From: Bacteroidales bacterium
GTDB lineage: Bacteria > Bacteroidota > Bacteroidia > Bacteroidales > UBA10428
Direction of reading: 5' to 3'
Assembly (NCBI GenBank): GCA_016926235.1
Contig: JAFGOZ010000722.1
Span: 1-28,114 of the forward strand
Length of the DNA stretch: 28,114 bases
Shown: positions 1 through 9,235 of the stretch, one piece after another
How the letters are laid out: every line of letters starts with the position of its first letter
How positions within the stretch are numbered: position 1 is the stretch's first letter
Notes under the pieces: generated by a model
Database searches by the model: none
Seen by the model: only the letters and a program-made list of their open reading frames with translations
What the model was told of the DNA's origin: nothing
Position numbers and translations under genes: made by a program

Positions 1-186
1 GTTTTTATGAAAGATTATTAACTTTTTGTATTTAGTTATCAAATACTTAAGTCTAAAATTCCAACTTTAGTACGTTCAACTAATTAAATTAATAGCATGT
101 TAGCGTATAATAATTAATTATATTAAATATTTGATGTGCAAAATAATAAAAAGGCTGATTAATAAAAACACAATATAATAATTGTC

Positions 187-795
187 TTAACCATATAATT
201 CCAATAACTCCTTATGCCTGAAACAATCTGTAGTATGATCATTAACCATTCCTGTAGCCTGCATATAGGCATAACATATGGTTGTACCCACAAATTTAAA
301 CCTTCGAATTTTCAGATCATGGCTCATCTGATCGGATTCCTCTGTACTAGTGGGTATATCTTCTATTCTTTCCCATTTGTTTTGAATGGTTTTTCCTTCT
401 ACAAACTCCCAAATATAATTATCAAACTTTCCGTACTCTTTTATTACACGTAAAAATGCTTGAGCATTACTAATTGCAGCGTATATTTTCAGACGATTGC
501 GGATAATACTCTCATCCTCCATAAGTGACAGCACTTTACTGTCGCCATAGTTAGCTATTCTTTCAAAGTCAAAATTATCAAACGCCTTTCTAAAATTCTC
601 GCGTTTTGCCAGTATGGTCGACCAGCTCAACCCTGCCTGAAAACCATCTAAAACTAAAAATTCAAAATGCTTATAATCATCATGAACCGGTACTCCCCAT
701 TCATCATCATGATAGGCAATATCAAGTTTGGTTTTTGGCCAACTGCACCTTATTCTCTGTTGATTTTTGATTTGTTGATTTGTTGATTTTTCCAT
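187..795 (-). CDS. tag: DNA-3-methyladenine glycosylase I (Tag)
   Basis: Base-excision repair enzyme of the HhH superfamily that removes 3-methyladenine from alkylated DNA in the cytoplasm. The 202-residue protein matches the Tag family along its length: RCSW near residue 16, AYHDDEWGVP (27-36), QAGLSW (53-58), IPTST (147-151) and KFVGTTICYAYMQA (167-180). The Tag zinc site is kept as Cys17, His29, His187 and Cys191. E. coli Tag begins only a few residues before its first zinc Cys, whereas this protein carries about 14 extra residues (NQQIKNQQ-rich). They are encoded by the repetitive DNA at 759-790, so the true start may differ, but no better start codon is visible. It is the last gene of the left minus-strand series, 33 bp after the DUF6485 gene. 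The function is near certain from these motifs. Confidence 0.96.
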   Translation of the reverse strand: MEKSTNQQIKNQQRIRCSWPKTKLDIAYHDDEWGVPVHDDYKHFEFLVLDGFQAGLSWSTILAKRENFRKAFDNFDFERIANYGDSKVLSLMEDESIIRNRLKIYAAISNAQAFLRVIKEYGKFDNYIWEFVEGKTIQNKWERIEDIPTSTEESDQMSHDLKIRRFKFVGTTICYAYMQATGMVNDHTTDCFRHKELLELYG

Positions 796-828
796 CTGTC
801 ATTTAATATTTGCCTTCTGCCTTTTAGT

Positions 829-1035
829 TTAAAACCATGAGCCCCTTTGCTGGTAAAGTTTAATAAAATATTCAACAGACCTGTCATATGTTTTTTCTGC
901 ATCTTTTGGGAAATAGCATGCCGGCAACTCGCCAGCCCTCCGGTGATACGTTAAACAATCACAGCATACGCCTATGCGACTACAGGGATAAGTACAATTA
1001 CAAAACGATACGTTTTTTTCTTTTTTGCACTCCAT
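829..1035 (-). CDS. Small cysteine-rich protein, DUF6485-like
   Basis: A 68-residue protein with eight cysteines (positions 3, 12, 14, 18, 24, 25, 27 and 40) concentrated in the first 40 residues. The core pattern is FCNCTYPC...[11 protein letters not shown], followed by LPACYFP. From memory this matches the small DUF6485 family, whose function is unknown. The Cys pattern suggests a metal-binding (zinc or Fe-S) or redox-active module, but no ligand assignment can be proved here. There is no signal peptide or membrane segment. It sits 10 bp after the papain-like peptidase gene and 33 bp before tag, so it is probably co-transcribed with both. Codon use looks like the neighbours, and the conserved Cys pattern argues that it is a real gene. 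Confidence 0.85.
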   Translation of the reverse strand: MECKKEKNVSFCNCTYPCSRIGVCCDCLTYHRRAGELPACYFPKDAEKTYDRSVEYFIKLYQQRGSWF

Positions 1036-1045
1036 ATTTTCTTGT

Positions 1046-2185
1046 TTAAATTCCTAATTTATTTCTTATTTCACCGGGTATCCCGTTTTTATTTAAATAA
1101 AACGAAGTGGTTTTATACTCAACATAAGCTTTGGAAACAAATATATATCCATTAAACCGGTTACCCAATGTTCCCCATGAGTTTTTTACCAGATAATATT
1201 CTTTACCGTTTTGATCACTGGCAAGCCCCACTATTTGCATTCCATGATCATCGGTTGTATTATATGAATCAAAGGCATCCTGCCTTATTTCCTGGGTTAT
1301 TTTTAACTCCTCAACTGGTTGCTTGAATATATCTGCTGTTGCAATATCTGTTGAAGCCGGGACAACTGCTATACCGTATTCCCATGAAAAAAAATCTTCA
1401 CTAACATCAGTGGCCCACGATACGGTATACCCTTTTTTCAGTGCATTATCAATTATTTTTATCATTTCATCTACCCTAACATTATATATTTCTCCCCACG
1501 ACCAGTTATCTGGAACTTCAAGAATAAACTTTGAATAATAAGGATGGTGATTATATGAACCTAATAAAACATAGTCAGCGTATTGAATGTCTAATTTTTT
1601 GGTAAAATCAGCAACAGTATAATTATGATTATTAAAAATGAATTTATGAGGGATAATACCCATATACTTTTCCAGAATAGCTTTTATACTATCATTCCAA
1701 TTTTCTTTTGTAAATATTTCATTATCTACCACTTTATCCATATAATCCTTTAATTCCTGATCCATTTTCTGGTGATTATGCAGCTGAAAATCATACTTAC
1801 GTCCTAGATACGCAGACTCAGGTACAATACCGTATTTCCTTATAATATTCATCGGATCATCAAGAGCTCCTCCACCGGAATACCCATTATGGCCATGCAT
1901 TCTAATGTATTTCTGTGATTTTTCAAAATATGTATAGTAAACTACATACATTTCGGAAAGATCATAAGTCCCTTTACCTTGCCTTATAAGTTCTGATTCA
2001 AGCATAGCCAGGGTTGAAAAACTCCAGCATGTACTTGAAAGTGCCTGGTCTTTAATACCTGTGGCTTTATTTTCAAGAGTAATTGTAAAAACATAATCGT
2101 TTGCCTGAAAAGTTTTTTGAGCAACCGATTGTATGCCATAAAAAAGTAAAGTAAAAAACAATAAGTTTAAATACCCTTTTCTCAT
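1046..2185 (-). CDS. Secreted papain-like (C1 family) cysteine peptidase
   Basis: A 379-residue C1-family cysteine peptidase, closest in pattern to the bleomycin hydrolase/aminopeptidase C branch. The catalytic set is visible: oxyanion Gln47 in [12 protein letters not shown] with nucleophile Cys53, His314 in DDHGMQIVG, and Asn335 in VKNSWG. The papain-type GGG stretch lies at 104-106 and a DLSEMY segment at 75-80. An N-terminal hydrophobic signal (about residues 5-22, ending VAQ) predicts export, unlike the cytosolic PepC/bleomycin hydrolases, so a role in periplasmic or surface peptide degradation is inferred. I see no lipobox and no T9SS C-terminal domain. The gene lies 11 bp after the PorE-like gene and 10 bp before the DUF6485 gene. 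Family assignment is firm, while substrate and final location are not. Confidence 0.92.
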   Translation of the reverse strand: MRKGYLNLLFFTLLFYGIQSVAQKTFQANDYVFTITLENKATGIKDQALSSTCWSFSTLAMLESELIRQGKGTYDLSEMYVVYYTYFEKSQKYIRMHGHNGYSGGGALDDPMNIIRKYGIVPESAYLGRKYDFQLHNHQKMDQELKDYMDKVVDNEIFTKENWNDSIKAILEKYMGIIPHKFIFNNHNYTVADFTKKLDIQYADYVLLGSYNHHPYYSKFILEVPDNWSWGEIYNVRVDEMIKIIDNALKKGYTVSWATDVSEDFFSWEYGIAVVPASTDIATADIFKQPVEELKITQEIRQDAFDSYNTTDDHGMQIVGLASDQNGKEYYLVKNSWGTLGNRFNGYIFVSKAYVEYKTTSFYLNKNGIPGEIRNKLGI

Positions 2186-2196
2186 GTAGATAAAAA

Positions 2197-4140
2197 TTAT
2201 TTGATTAAAATTTTTAATTCGGTTCGACGATTCTGAGCTCTTCCTTCTTCAGTATCATTATTTGTAATAGGCTGAGTTTCACCATAGCCTTTATATTTCA
2301 TTTGTTTCATATCCACTCCCTGACCATAAAGGTAATCCACAACAGATTTTGCCCGGTTTTGAGATAAAGTAATATTATGCTGTGAAGTACCCATATTATC
2401 TGTATGTCCACTTATTTCTATTACCACAGAAGGATTCCCCTTCAGGAATTCCACCACTTTATTCAGTTCAGCTCTTGATTCTGACTTTAACCGGAATGAA
2501 TCGGTAGCGTAAAAGATATTACGCAAAACAATTTTTTGACCTTCTTTAATAGGAAGCAGAGGAATATCTTTGTAATATGGTTTGGTTATATCATGCAATC
2601 CGTGTAAGGAAAAATTATCCGAATAAAAAAGATATCCCTTCCTGTTTACATTCAAACCATAATCTTTATCAGTAGGTATGCATACTAAAAACTCACCTGT
2701 TTCACCTTCAGATGCAGCCTGGTTAGTTGTAACTGCATTTGCCAGATCAATAATTTCAAATCGGGCTGCAAGTGGTTTATTTGTCTCACTGTCAAAAACC
2801 TTCCCTTTCATGTATGAGACCATTGTTGGCCTTGAATTCTGAGGCAATTCAAACATAAAAATATCCTTACCACGGCCTTCCATTCTGTCTGAACTATAGT
2901 AAGCAATATTCCCTTTTGCATTTACAAATAAACCAATCTCCTGTCCATTAGTATTAATCGGATAACCGAGGTTTTCAGGTAATCCCCAATCTCCTGATGC
3001 ATCCATGCGGCTTACAAAGAGATCAGGTTTTCCCATTCCTGGCCATGTGTCTGAAGAAAAATACAATGTCCTGTTGTCCGGATGAATAAATGGAGATTGC
3101 TCTTCACCCGCAGTGTTAATACTATCCCCAAGATTTACAGGCTCCATCCAAAATCCATCATCACCAAGAGTTGTTTTCCAAATATCCATGTTTCCCTTAC
3201 CTCCAGGCCGGTTGCTGGCAAAATACAATGTTTTACCATCAGGAGATAATGAAGGCTGGGTATCTTTATATTTACTGTTCACTGGTGGACCCAAATCTAC
3301 AGGAGATGTCCACTCACCTTTTTTATACCAGGAAATATATAAATCACATCCTCCCACTCCATCTTCACGGTTACATGCTGTTAATACCATTATTCTCCCA
3401 TCGGCGGATAGCGTTTGAGCCCCTTCATTATCGGGTGTGTTTACAAAATCACTAACAGGTTTTCGATTTGCCCACAAAGTATCTTCTTTTCGTTGACAAA
3501 TATAAAAGTCTTCCTGTCTGTTTAAATAAAAGCTGGGATTATTCGGGTCTTTTGGTAAAAGGACCGTAAAAACCAAAGTGCTTTCATCCGCCGATAAGCT
3601 TGGCCAATATTCATCAAATTGCGAATTTACGCTATCTCCCAGGTTTATCGGATTAAAAGGCACCGGATTGGCAATTGCCCTTATCGCAAATTCACAATTC
3701 GCAATAATCTGTTTTGATTTACCAATATATTCTTTACTTGCCCTTCCTTTATTAATGAATGTTTCCAAATGGCCTTTGGCCTCTTCATATTCGCCCGCGT
3801 CATATTCGAGTTGTCCTAGCGTAAAAAGTACCATAGGAAAAAAGTCAGGATTAATTTCGACGGCCTTCCTATAACTTTCAATGGCTTTGGGTTTATTCTT
3901 CATTTCCACATAGACATCAGCAATGATCAGATAAGCTTCAATAAACTGCTTATCAGCATTAATAGCCTTTTGCATCATGGCTATACCTCCTTCATAATCC
4001 TGCGATCTGGAATTTATCAGTTCATATCCTTTTTGATAGTACTTAATTGCTTTTTTTGACTTGGAAGTCAGCTGCTGCCCACTAATAGAAGGAAAGACAA
4101 AAAAAAATAAGAACAGAATAGGCCAGTGTTTCTTTGTCAT
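2197..4140 (-). CDS. PorE-like OmpA-family protein (TPR, PD40 propeller, CRD, OmpA_C)
   Basis: A 647-residue exported protein. In order it has a signal peptide (1-21), TPR repeats (about 28-150), WD40-like PD40 propeller repeats (about 170-430, with motifs such as PSLSPDGKTLYFASNRPGG), a carboxypeptidase-regulatory-like segment (about 443-530) and an OmpA C-terminal peptidoglycan-binding domain (about 540-645). The last domain shows GHTDNMG, LSQNRAKSVVDYL and NRRTELKI. This domain order is that reported for PorE of the type IX secretion system, which links an outer-membrane complex to peptidoglycan. PorE is a lipoprotein, but here the signal ends ISGQQ with no Cys, so this may be one of the many non-lipidated paralogues. 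The T9SS substrate at 16621-18549 shows that the host probably has the system. It lies 14 bp after queE. Confidence 0.85.
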   Translation of the reverse strand: MTKKHWPILFLFFFVFPSISGQQLTSKSKKAIKYYQKGYELINSRSQDYEGGIAMMQKAINADKQFIEAYLIIADVYVEMKNKPKAIESYRKAVEINPDFFPMVLFTLGQLEYDAGEYEEAKGHLETFINKGRASKEYIGKSKQIIANCEFAIRAIANPVPFNPINLGDSVNSQFDEYWPSLSADESTLVFTVLLPKDPNNPSFYLNRQEDFYICQRKEDTLWANRKPVSDFVNTPDNEGAQTLSADGRIMVLTACNREDGVGGCDLYISWYKKGEWTSPVDLGPPVNSKYKDTQPSLSPDGKTLYFASNRPGGKGNMDIWKTTLGDDGFWMEPVNLGDSINTAGEEQSPFIHPDNRTLYFSSDTWPGMGKPDLFVSRMDASGDWGLPENLGYPINTNGQEIGLFVNAKGNIAYYSSDRMEGRGKDIFMFELPQNSRPTMVSYMKGKVFDSETNKPLAARFEIIDLANAVTTNQAASEGETGEFLVCIPTDKDYGLNVNRKGYLFYSDNFSLHGLHDITKPYYKDIPLLPIKEGQKIVLRNIFYATDSFRLKSESRAELNKVVEFLKGNPSVVIEISGHTDNMGTSQHNITLSQNRAKSVVDYLYGQGVDMKQMKYKGYGETQPITNNDTEEGRAQNRRTELKILIK

Positions 4141-4154
4141 CGTATTAAATTAGA

Positions 4155-4787
4155 TTAGGGAACGTTCATAAATTTATGCATTTGTAATGAAATATTCCAA
4201 TAAGGATTTTCTAAAACATACTTATATATTAAAGGAATTATTGCTTCACTTTCGGTAAACTCCGGCTGTAAAAACAATTTGCAGGATTTTTTTACTTTTT
4301 TTCGCATTTTTTCAGCAAAAATTAAGTCTTCATCTCCGGTTATAACAATTTTTAATTCGTTGGCTTTCTCAAATATATCGACGCATTCAGGCAATTTATG
4401 TAATTTGGGAGATATGCAAATCCAATCCCATTTACCGGATAACGCATATACACCCGAGGTTTCAAGATGTAGCTGAAAACCTTTCTGGTTTAACAATCCT
4501 GTTAACATTTCTAAATTATATAAAAGTGGCTCACCTCCCGTTATTATCACCCTTTTTAATCCATATGACTCAACTTTTAAAACGATTTCATTAACAGAAA
4601 TTTTTGGATGATTATCTGCTTTCCATGAACTCAGGCTATCGCACCAACTGCAACCAACATCGCATCCAGCAATGCGAACAAATGTTGCAGGATAGCCAGA
4701 ATAAAAGCCTTCTCCCTGAACTGAAGCAAAAATTTCAACCACGGGCAGTAAATCATTTGTAAAATCTTCAGACATTGGTAAAAGCAT
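4155..4787 (-). CDS. queE: 7-carboxy-7-deazaguanine synthase (radical SAM, QueE)
   Basis: A radical SAM enzyme of the queuosine/7-deazaguanine pathway, converting 6-carboxytetrahydropterin to 7-carboxy-7-deazaguanine. Its 210 residues are a normal length for QueE. Evidence includes the substrate motif SVQGEG (22-27), the cluster-binding C-x3-C-x2-C at Cys42, Cys46 and Cys49 (GCDVGCSWCDS), the SAM-contacting GGEP (84-87) and the family-typical C-terminus WNISLQMHKFMNVP. Either Met1 or Met5 could be the start, since no ribosome site distinguishes them; codon 5 would begin at 4775. It is followed after 14 bp by the PorE-like gene and preceded by the propeller-like gene with a 54-bp gap. No queC, queD or queF is in this window, so the other pathway genes must lie elsewhere. 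Confidence 0.95.
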   Translation of the reverse strand: MLLPMSEDFTNDLLPVVEIFASVQGEGFYSGYPATFVRIAGCDVGCSWCDSLSSWKADNHPKISVNEIVLKVESYGLKRVIITGGEPLLYNLEMLTGLLNQKGFQLHLETSGVYALSGKWDWICISPKLHKLPECVDIFEKANELKIVITGDEDLIFAEKMRKKVKKSCKLFLQPEFTESEAIIPLIYKYVLENPYWNISLQMHKFMNVP

Positions 4788-4841
4788 TTGAATATAAAAA
4801 TAATCTTTTTTCTCCAGCTTTAAACGTTCAAATTATAATTC

Positions 4842-5786
4842 TTAGTCTCCTGCAATTATTTTCCATTCGTTGGATTTAAGGACATCTCCAATTGATAGTT
4901 TAAAAAGCATTGCCGGAAGTGCCCTGCTTTCCGATGATATAAAAAGTGTTTGATTGTCTATAAAGTCTATCGCTTCCAACCCATGTCCTTTCATCGTTGG
5001 TAAAAGTAATGTGATAAAAAATCCGTTACTATTTATAGTATTTAATTTCGTTATGATTACAAATGGAGACTGAGCATTATATCCCAGCAGGGCAATGCAT
5101 TGCGTTTCAGCATGTATAGCAGCTCCTGTAATCAACCCATTGATATGTAAAGTTCCACAGTTTTTTAATTTCTGAGTCTTATTATTTCCCTGCATAACTA
5201 TTTTATAAATCGATGTAGCATAATTTACACGATCTTTTGTAAAAAGGAACACTGTATCATTATACACGAATAAACCTTCAGCATCATATGGGTTTTTTGC
5301 TCTGTGTATATGAATACCATTATAATCAGCATACTTAAACTTTTTCTTTGCCACATCTACTTCTCTAAGCGAGGTATCACTCAATATTTCTGCCGGAAAT
5401 ACAAAAATCCGCAGGTGTTTTCTGACTCCAAAATTATTTCCTATATCACCTATAACTACATATTTATTATTAACATCACAATCTTCCCAGTCAATATTAA
5501 AAGTATTTTTTACTTTTATTACAGATGTAAGTTCATTCTTTTGGTTATCCCATCTGTATAAAGCTGCTTTGTTTTGACTATCATTAATGAAATAAACAAA
5601 ATCCTGATAGAGGAATAGCCCTGAATTTTCATTTAATATGCGAGGAAGTGTATCTATTACACTTATTTTTGATGCTGGAATTTGGATTTCTATTTGATTA
5701 AAAGCTTCAGGCATAATGCTCATAACCATTATGCATGATATAATAAGTACATTTAGATAAATTGATTTATGAATTGGAGGTTTCAC
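4842..5786 (-). CDS. Secreted beta-propeller-like protein of unknown function
   Basis: I start this gene at a GTG (5784-5786). The frame stays open to an ATG at 5870, but that extension lies wholly inside the receiver domain of the preceding kinase. From the GTG the 314-residue protein begins MKPPIHKS and has a hydrophobic stretch (about 9-25), i.e. a plausible signal peptide, and starts 4 bp after the kinase stop. The mature part contains recurrent propeller-like strands with DWEDCD (99-104), GDIGNN (113-118), DAEGLF (168-173) and GHGLEAIDF (267-275). These resemble secreted phytase-like/SdiA-regulated-like propellers of Bacteroidota, though I cannot name a family. Its position directly after a sensor kinase suggests co-transcription and perhaps a periplasmic link to the signal, which is speculative. 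The start is moderately sure; the function is unknown. Confidence 0.7.
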   Translation of the reverse strand: MKPPIHKSIYLNVLIISCIMVMSIMPEAFNQIEIQIPASKISVIDTLPRILNENSGLFLYQDFVYFINDSQNKAALYRWDNQKNELTSVIKVKNTFNIDWEDCDVNNKYVVIGDIGNNFGVRKHLRIFVFPAEILSDTSLREVDVAKKKFKYADYNGIHIHRAKNPYDAEGLFVYNDTVFLFTKDRVNYATSIYKIVMQGNNKTQKLKNCGTLHINGLITGAAIHAETQCIALLGYNAQSPFVIITKLNTINSNGFFITLLLPTMKGHGLEAIDFIDNQTLFISSESRALPAMLFKLSIGDVLKSNEWKIIAGD

Positions 5787-5790
5787 AAGT

Positions 5791-8700
5791 TCACACGAGG
5801 TATTTTTCCAATACAATAAATAAGTCATCCATTTGGACAGGTTTAGTAAGCACTTCAGTGCATCCGGCATCCAAACATTTTAATTTATCATCAGACATAG
5901 CATTTGCAGTTTGAGCAATTATCGGAAGGTTTGGTCTAAAACGTACTATCTGTCGTGTAGCTTCATATCCATCTAATTCTGGTAACTGAATGTCCATTAA
6001 TACCAGATCAAGGTCGGGAAATTTATTACATTTTTCAATTGCATCAAAACCATTCATTGCTCTTACAACAGTGACTTCTTTATCTATTAACAATTCCTCA
6101 AGAAAAGTAAAACTGGGATCGTCATCTTCTACAATCATTACTTTTTTGTTTTTCCAGTCGATCTTCAAAGCATCCCTTCTCTGCGTTTTCTCTTCGCTGG
6201 TAATCTTTTTCGCAAATTCAAACGGTATTGTAAAATAAAACTCAGATCCCTTTCCTGGCTCTGATTCTACCCATATTTTACCATCCAACAGTTCTATTAA
6301 TCCTTTTGATATTGCTAAACCCAGACCGGTACCTCCATACTTTTTCGTTGTAGTATACTCAGCTTGTGTAAAACGGTCAAAAATCATCTCTATTTTATCC
6401 TTTTCAAGACCTATTCCCGTATCTTTTACGAAAAATAGCAATTCATCCCCTTTCATCTGGTAACCAGCTTTTATTGAACCTTCATGGGTGAACTTAATTG
6501 CATTACCAATTAAGTTGGTAAGTATTTGCTTAATTCTTAATTTATCCCCTATAATAAGACTATCGGAATCATCCAGTGATTTTTCAATAATAAGTTCAAC
6601 GCTACCTTTATGTTTCCGTATCAAATCCATACTAAAGAAATAATCCAATTCATAAAGGAGAGTATTAAGCGAGAATTTTGATTTAACAATATCCAACTGC
6701 CCAGCCTGTATTTTCGAAATATCAATAATATCATTGAGCAGATCCAACAGATACTTACCATTATCTATAATAACATCTAAAAACTTAGCCTGTTTTGCTT
6801 CAGGCAATTTCTTCTTCCTTATTAATTCGCTAAATCCAATGATCCCGTTCATAGGAGTACGGATTTCATGTGACATATTTGCCAGAAAAGCAGATTTCAA
6901 TCTGTCGCCAGCCTCGGCATTTTCTTTTGCTGTCCTTAGTTCAGACTCAAGAATTGCCCTGTGGAGTGCTATAGAGCTTTGGTATACAAACGTCTCAACT
7001 AACTGCTTGTGTTTCAAATCTTTACCGTGACGTGAAAAAATATAAATCCCCCCTAATAATTTATTTTCTCTTGTTAATCCAGCAGAATATACTTTATTTA
7101 TTTCAAAAGCTTTCTGAATAGCCTCACTCTGTTCATCCGGAACGGTATTTTCGGTAAATTGTTTAAACCCGCCTTCAAGTTCAATTAATTTACCTGTCAT
7201 TAAACCCTGAGTAAATTCATCCTTAAAATTGTAAAATGCTCTGGTCAGATCAAAACCAAGAGCAGAACGAAGTTGTTCACCTTCACCTTCCTTAAGGCCA
7301 TTTAAATTAACAATATTTACTTCGTGGTTTTGTGTATCAAATTTTGTAATTATAATTACTGATCCGTCTGTTATCTGAACCAGGCTTTTCCCAATGAAAT
7401 CAAATAGTTGCTTTTCTTCGTAAATTTTAAAAAATTCCAGTGCTGTTGTGCTTAAAAATCTTTGTTGTAATGTATACTCAGCTTCTCTTTCCTCTGCTCT
7501 TTTCCTTTCAGTAATATCAACAATTATACCTTTTAATGCAACGGGTTTTTTGTTTTCATATATGGTGTTTGCATAAACTTCTCCAGGAAATACTTCCATA
7601 TTTTTCTTTATGAACAAGTATTCAGGATGCGCAAGTTTTACTCCATCAATAATTTTTTTGAATTCTCCTTTAAACTTCAATAAACTATCTTCTTCGAGAA
7701 GAGAAAAGAAAGAAGCACCCGCATCTATTTCCTTTTCTTTTAATCCAAACATTTCCAAGCCAATGTTATTCATAAAAGTAATACGGCCACCTTCAATATC
7801 CATTTCAAATACAATCTGAGGTAACAATTCAGCTAATTCACGGAATTTTTTCTCGCTTGCCTTTACACGATCTTCGAATTTTTTTCTGTCCGAAATTTCA
7901 ACGATTACACCGCGCATACCAACAGGTTTACCATGTTCTTCAATAAGAGAATTAAATATTAAAACCGGAAATTCCCTTCCACTTTTTGTAATAGCTGTAT
8001 ATTCATTGCCGGAATTTATGTCCCCGCTGAAATTGCGTTTCAGGTTTTCTGTTATCCTGGGTAAATCTGATTCTATAAAGAAATTTCTGAAAGAACGAAC
8101 TTCAATCATTTCATATTTTGAATATTCAAATTTTTCAAAAGCAACCTTATTTACATAAATTAAATTTCCTTCCGTATCTATTTCGAAAATAATCTCTGGT
8201 AGCATCTCAGCTAATTCCCTGAATCTCTGCTCACTATATCTTAAAGAAGATTCTGCAGAGCGTTTTTCGCTTATATCATTTAATAGTGCGGCATAATAGT
8301 CATTTAGCTTAAAGACGTATATCTCAAAGTATTTATTTAACGGGGCAAAATAGTAATCCAGATTAGTACAGCTATTTTTACTTAGTTGAATTAATAGAGG
8401 AGCTAAATCCCCAAAATCCAATTCCGGGTACAACTCTCGAAGTGTATGGTTAATAAAAACCCCTTTCTTCTGTCCGGTAATACGCTCGAACGTCTGGTTA
8501 ACCTTTCGAAATTTAATATCTATAATAATACCTCTTTTATCATAAACCAGATCAAATAAAACAAAACCATTCAGCATATTTTCGAAAAGCATGCGGTAGT
8601 TCTCCTCGCTGATCTTCAGTTGTTCCTCCATCCTGTTCTGATGCGAAATATCTTCAACTGTTCCTTCAAAATACAGAATCGTATCATCAGCACCTCTTAC

Positions 8701-9081
8701 TGTTTTTACATTTTCCCTAACGCTGATGCATTCCCCATTATGCCCCCTCCAATCAGAAACAAAACCACTAATTTCATCGGTATTTTGCATCATTTCCAGA
8801 AATTTCTTTCTGAAGTTCTTTTCAATATATCCCTCTTTATCAATATCCCGCTTTGATAGTTCTGCAAAAGACTTATACCCTAGCATATTAATCAAATAGT
8901 TATTTGCAAATATAACTTTCCCATCCGGGGTAGTTCTATATATCCCAATTGGTAAGTGATCTGCTAAAATTTTTTGTTCGTCAGGATTTTGCTGGTCAAT
9001 TCTTTCTTTTAGCTTTTGATTTTCATCTTTTAGCTTATTTAGCAGTTCTTCCAGTTCTTGTATCTTTTTTTCACTATCCAT
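5791..9081 (-). CDS. Soluble hybrid sensor histidine kinase (4xPAS-GAF-HisKA-HATPase-REC)
   Basis: A 1096-residue two-component hybrid kinase. It has an N-terminal coiled coil rich in Leu/Lys/Glu (1-35), PAS domains at about 36-146, 157-275, 281-400 and 408-528 (several ending in DISxxxK/DITERKR), and a GAF-like domain (about 540-710). HisKA follows with phosphoacceptor His738 in NMSHEIRTPMNG. HATPase_c has an N box NLIGNAIKF (856-864), G1 DTGIGL (887-892) and GGTGLGL (916-922). The C-terminal receiver shows acidic EDDD (985-988), phosphoacceptor Asp1030 and Lys1080 in LTKP. No transmembrane segment is seen, so sensing should be cytoplasmic (ligand, redox or heme in PAS/GAF; not determinable). 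There is no HPt domain and no separate regulator nearby, so the output partner is unknown. It is the first gene of the left minus-strand series. Confidence 0.95.
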   Translation of the reverse strand: MDSEKKIQELEELLNKLKDENQKLKERIDQQNPDEQKILADHLPIGIYRTTPDGKVIFANNYLINMLGYKSFAELSKRDIDKEGYIEKNFRKKFLEMMQNTDEISGFVSDWRGHNGECISVRENVKTVRGADDTILYFEGTVEDISHQNRMEEQLKISEENYRMLFENMLNGFVLFDLVYDKRGIIIDIKFRKVNQTFERITGQKKGVFINHTLRELYPELDFGDLAPLLIQLSKNSCTNLDYYFAPLNKYFEIYVFKLNDYYAALLNDISEKRSAESSLRYSEQRFRELAEMLPEIIFEIDTEGNLIYVNKVAFEKFEYSKYEMIEVRSFRNFFIESDLPRITENLKRNFSGDINSGNEYTAITKSGREFPVLIFNSLIEEHGKPVGMRGVIVEISDRKKFEDRVKASEKKFRELAELLPQIVFEMDIEGGRITFMNNIGLEMFGLKEKEIDAGASFFSLLEEDSLLKFKGEFKKIIDGVKLAHPEYLFIKKNMEVFPGEVYANTIYENKKPVALKGIIVDITERKRAEEREAEYTLQQRFLSTTALEFFKIYEEKQLFDFIGKSLVQITDGSVIIITKFDTQNHEVNIVNLNGLKEGEGEQLRSALGFDLTRAFYNFKDEFTQGLMTGKLIELEGGFKQFTENTVPDEQSEAIQKAFEINKVYSAGLTRENKLLGGIYIFSRHGKDLKHKQLVETFVYQSSIALHRAILESELRTAKENAEAGDRLKSAFLANMSHEIRTPMNGIIGFSELIRKKKLPEAKQAKFLDVIIDNGKYLLDLLNDIIDISKIQAGQLDIVKSKFSLNTLLYELDYFFSMDLIRKHKGSVELIIEKSLDDSDSLIIGDKLRIKQILTNLIGNAIKFTHEGSIKAGYQMKGDELLFFVKDTGIGLEKDKIEMIFDRFTQAEYTTTKKYGGTGLGLAISKGLIELLDGKIWVESEPGKGSEFYFTIPFEFAKKITSEEKTQRRDALKIDWKNKKVMIVEDDDPSFTFLEELLIDKEVTVVRAMNGFDAIEKCNKFPDLDLVLMDIQLPELDGYEATRQIVRFRPNLPIIAQTANAMSDDKLKCLDAGCTEVLTKPVQMDDLFIVLEKYLV

Positions 9082-9235
9082 TTTGGTTTTCTATCCTCAT
9101 ATAACTATTATATTAAAAATCATACCTCTTCATTAAAATTAAGAAATTCCTTATAAATATTGAAAAATATTATGAAATAAAAAGAGAATGTTAAAAAATA
9201 AGATCAGGATAATACTAAACAAGAATAAATTTTTT

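Noticed and set aside
301..310. The M1 peptidase motif GGMEH in place of GAMEN (protein residues 301-310)
   Set aside because: I believe this variant is common among secreted Bacteroidota M1 peptidases, so I do not report it as novel.
771..786. Strong claim of phase variation at the TTTGTTGA repeat
   Set aside because: Only two full units are present, too few to argue for slippage without strain data; it is kept only as a low-interest note.
5787..5870. Longer N-terminus for the propeller-like protein from an ATG at 5870
   Set aside because: It lies in another frame over the kinase receiver end and hides the signal peptide that the GTG start at 5786 exposes.
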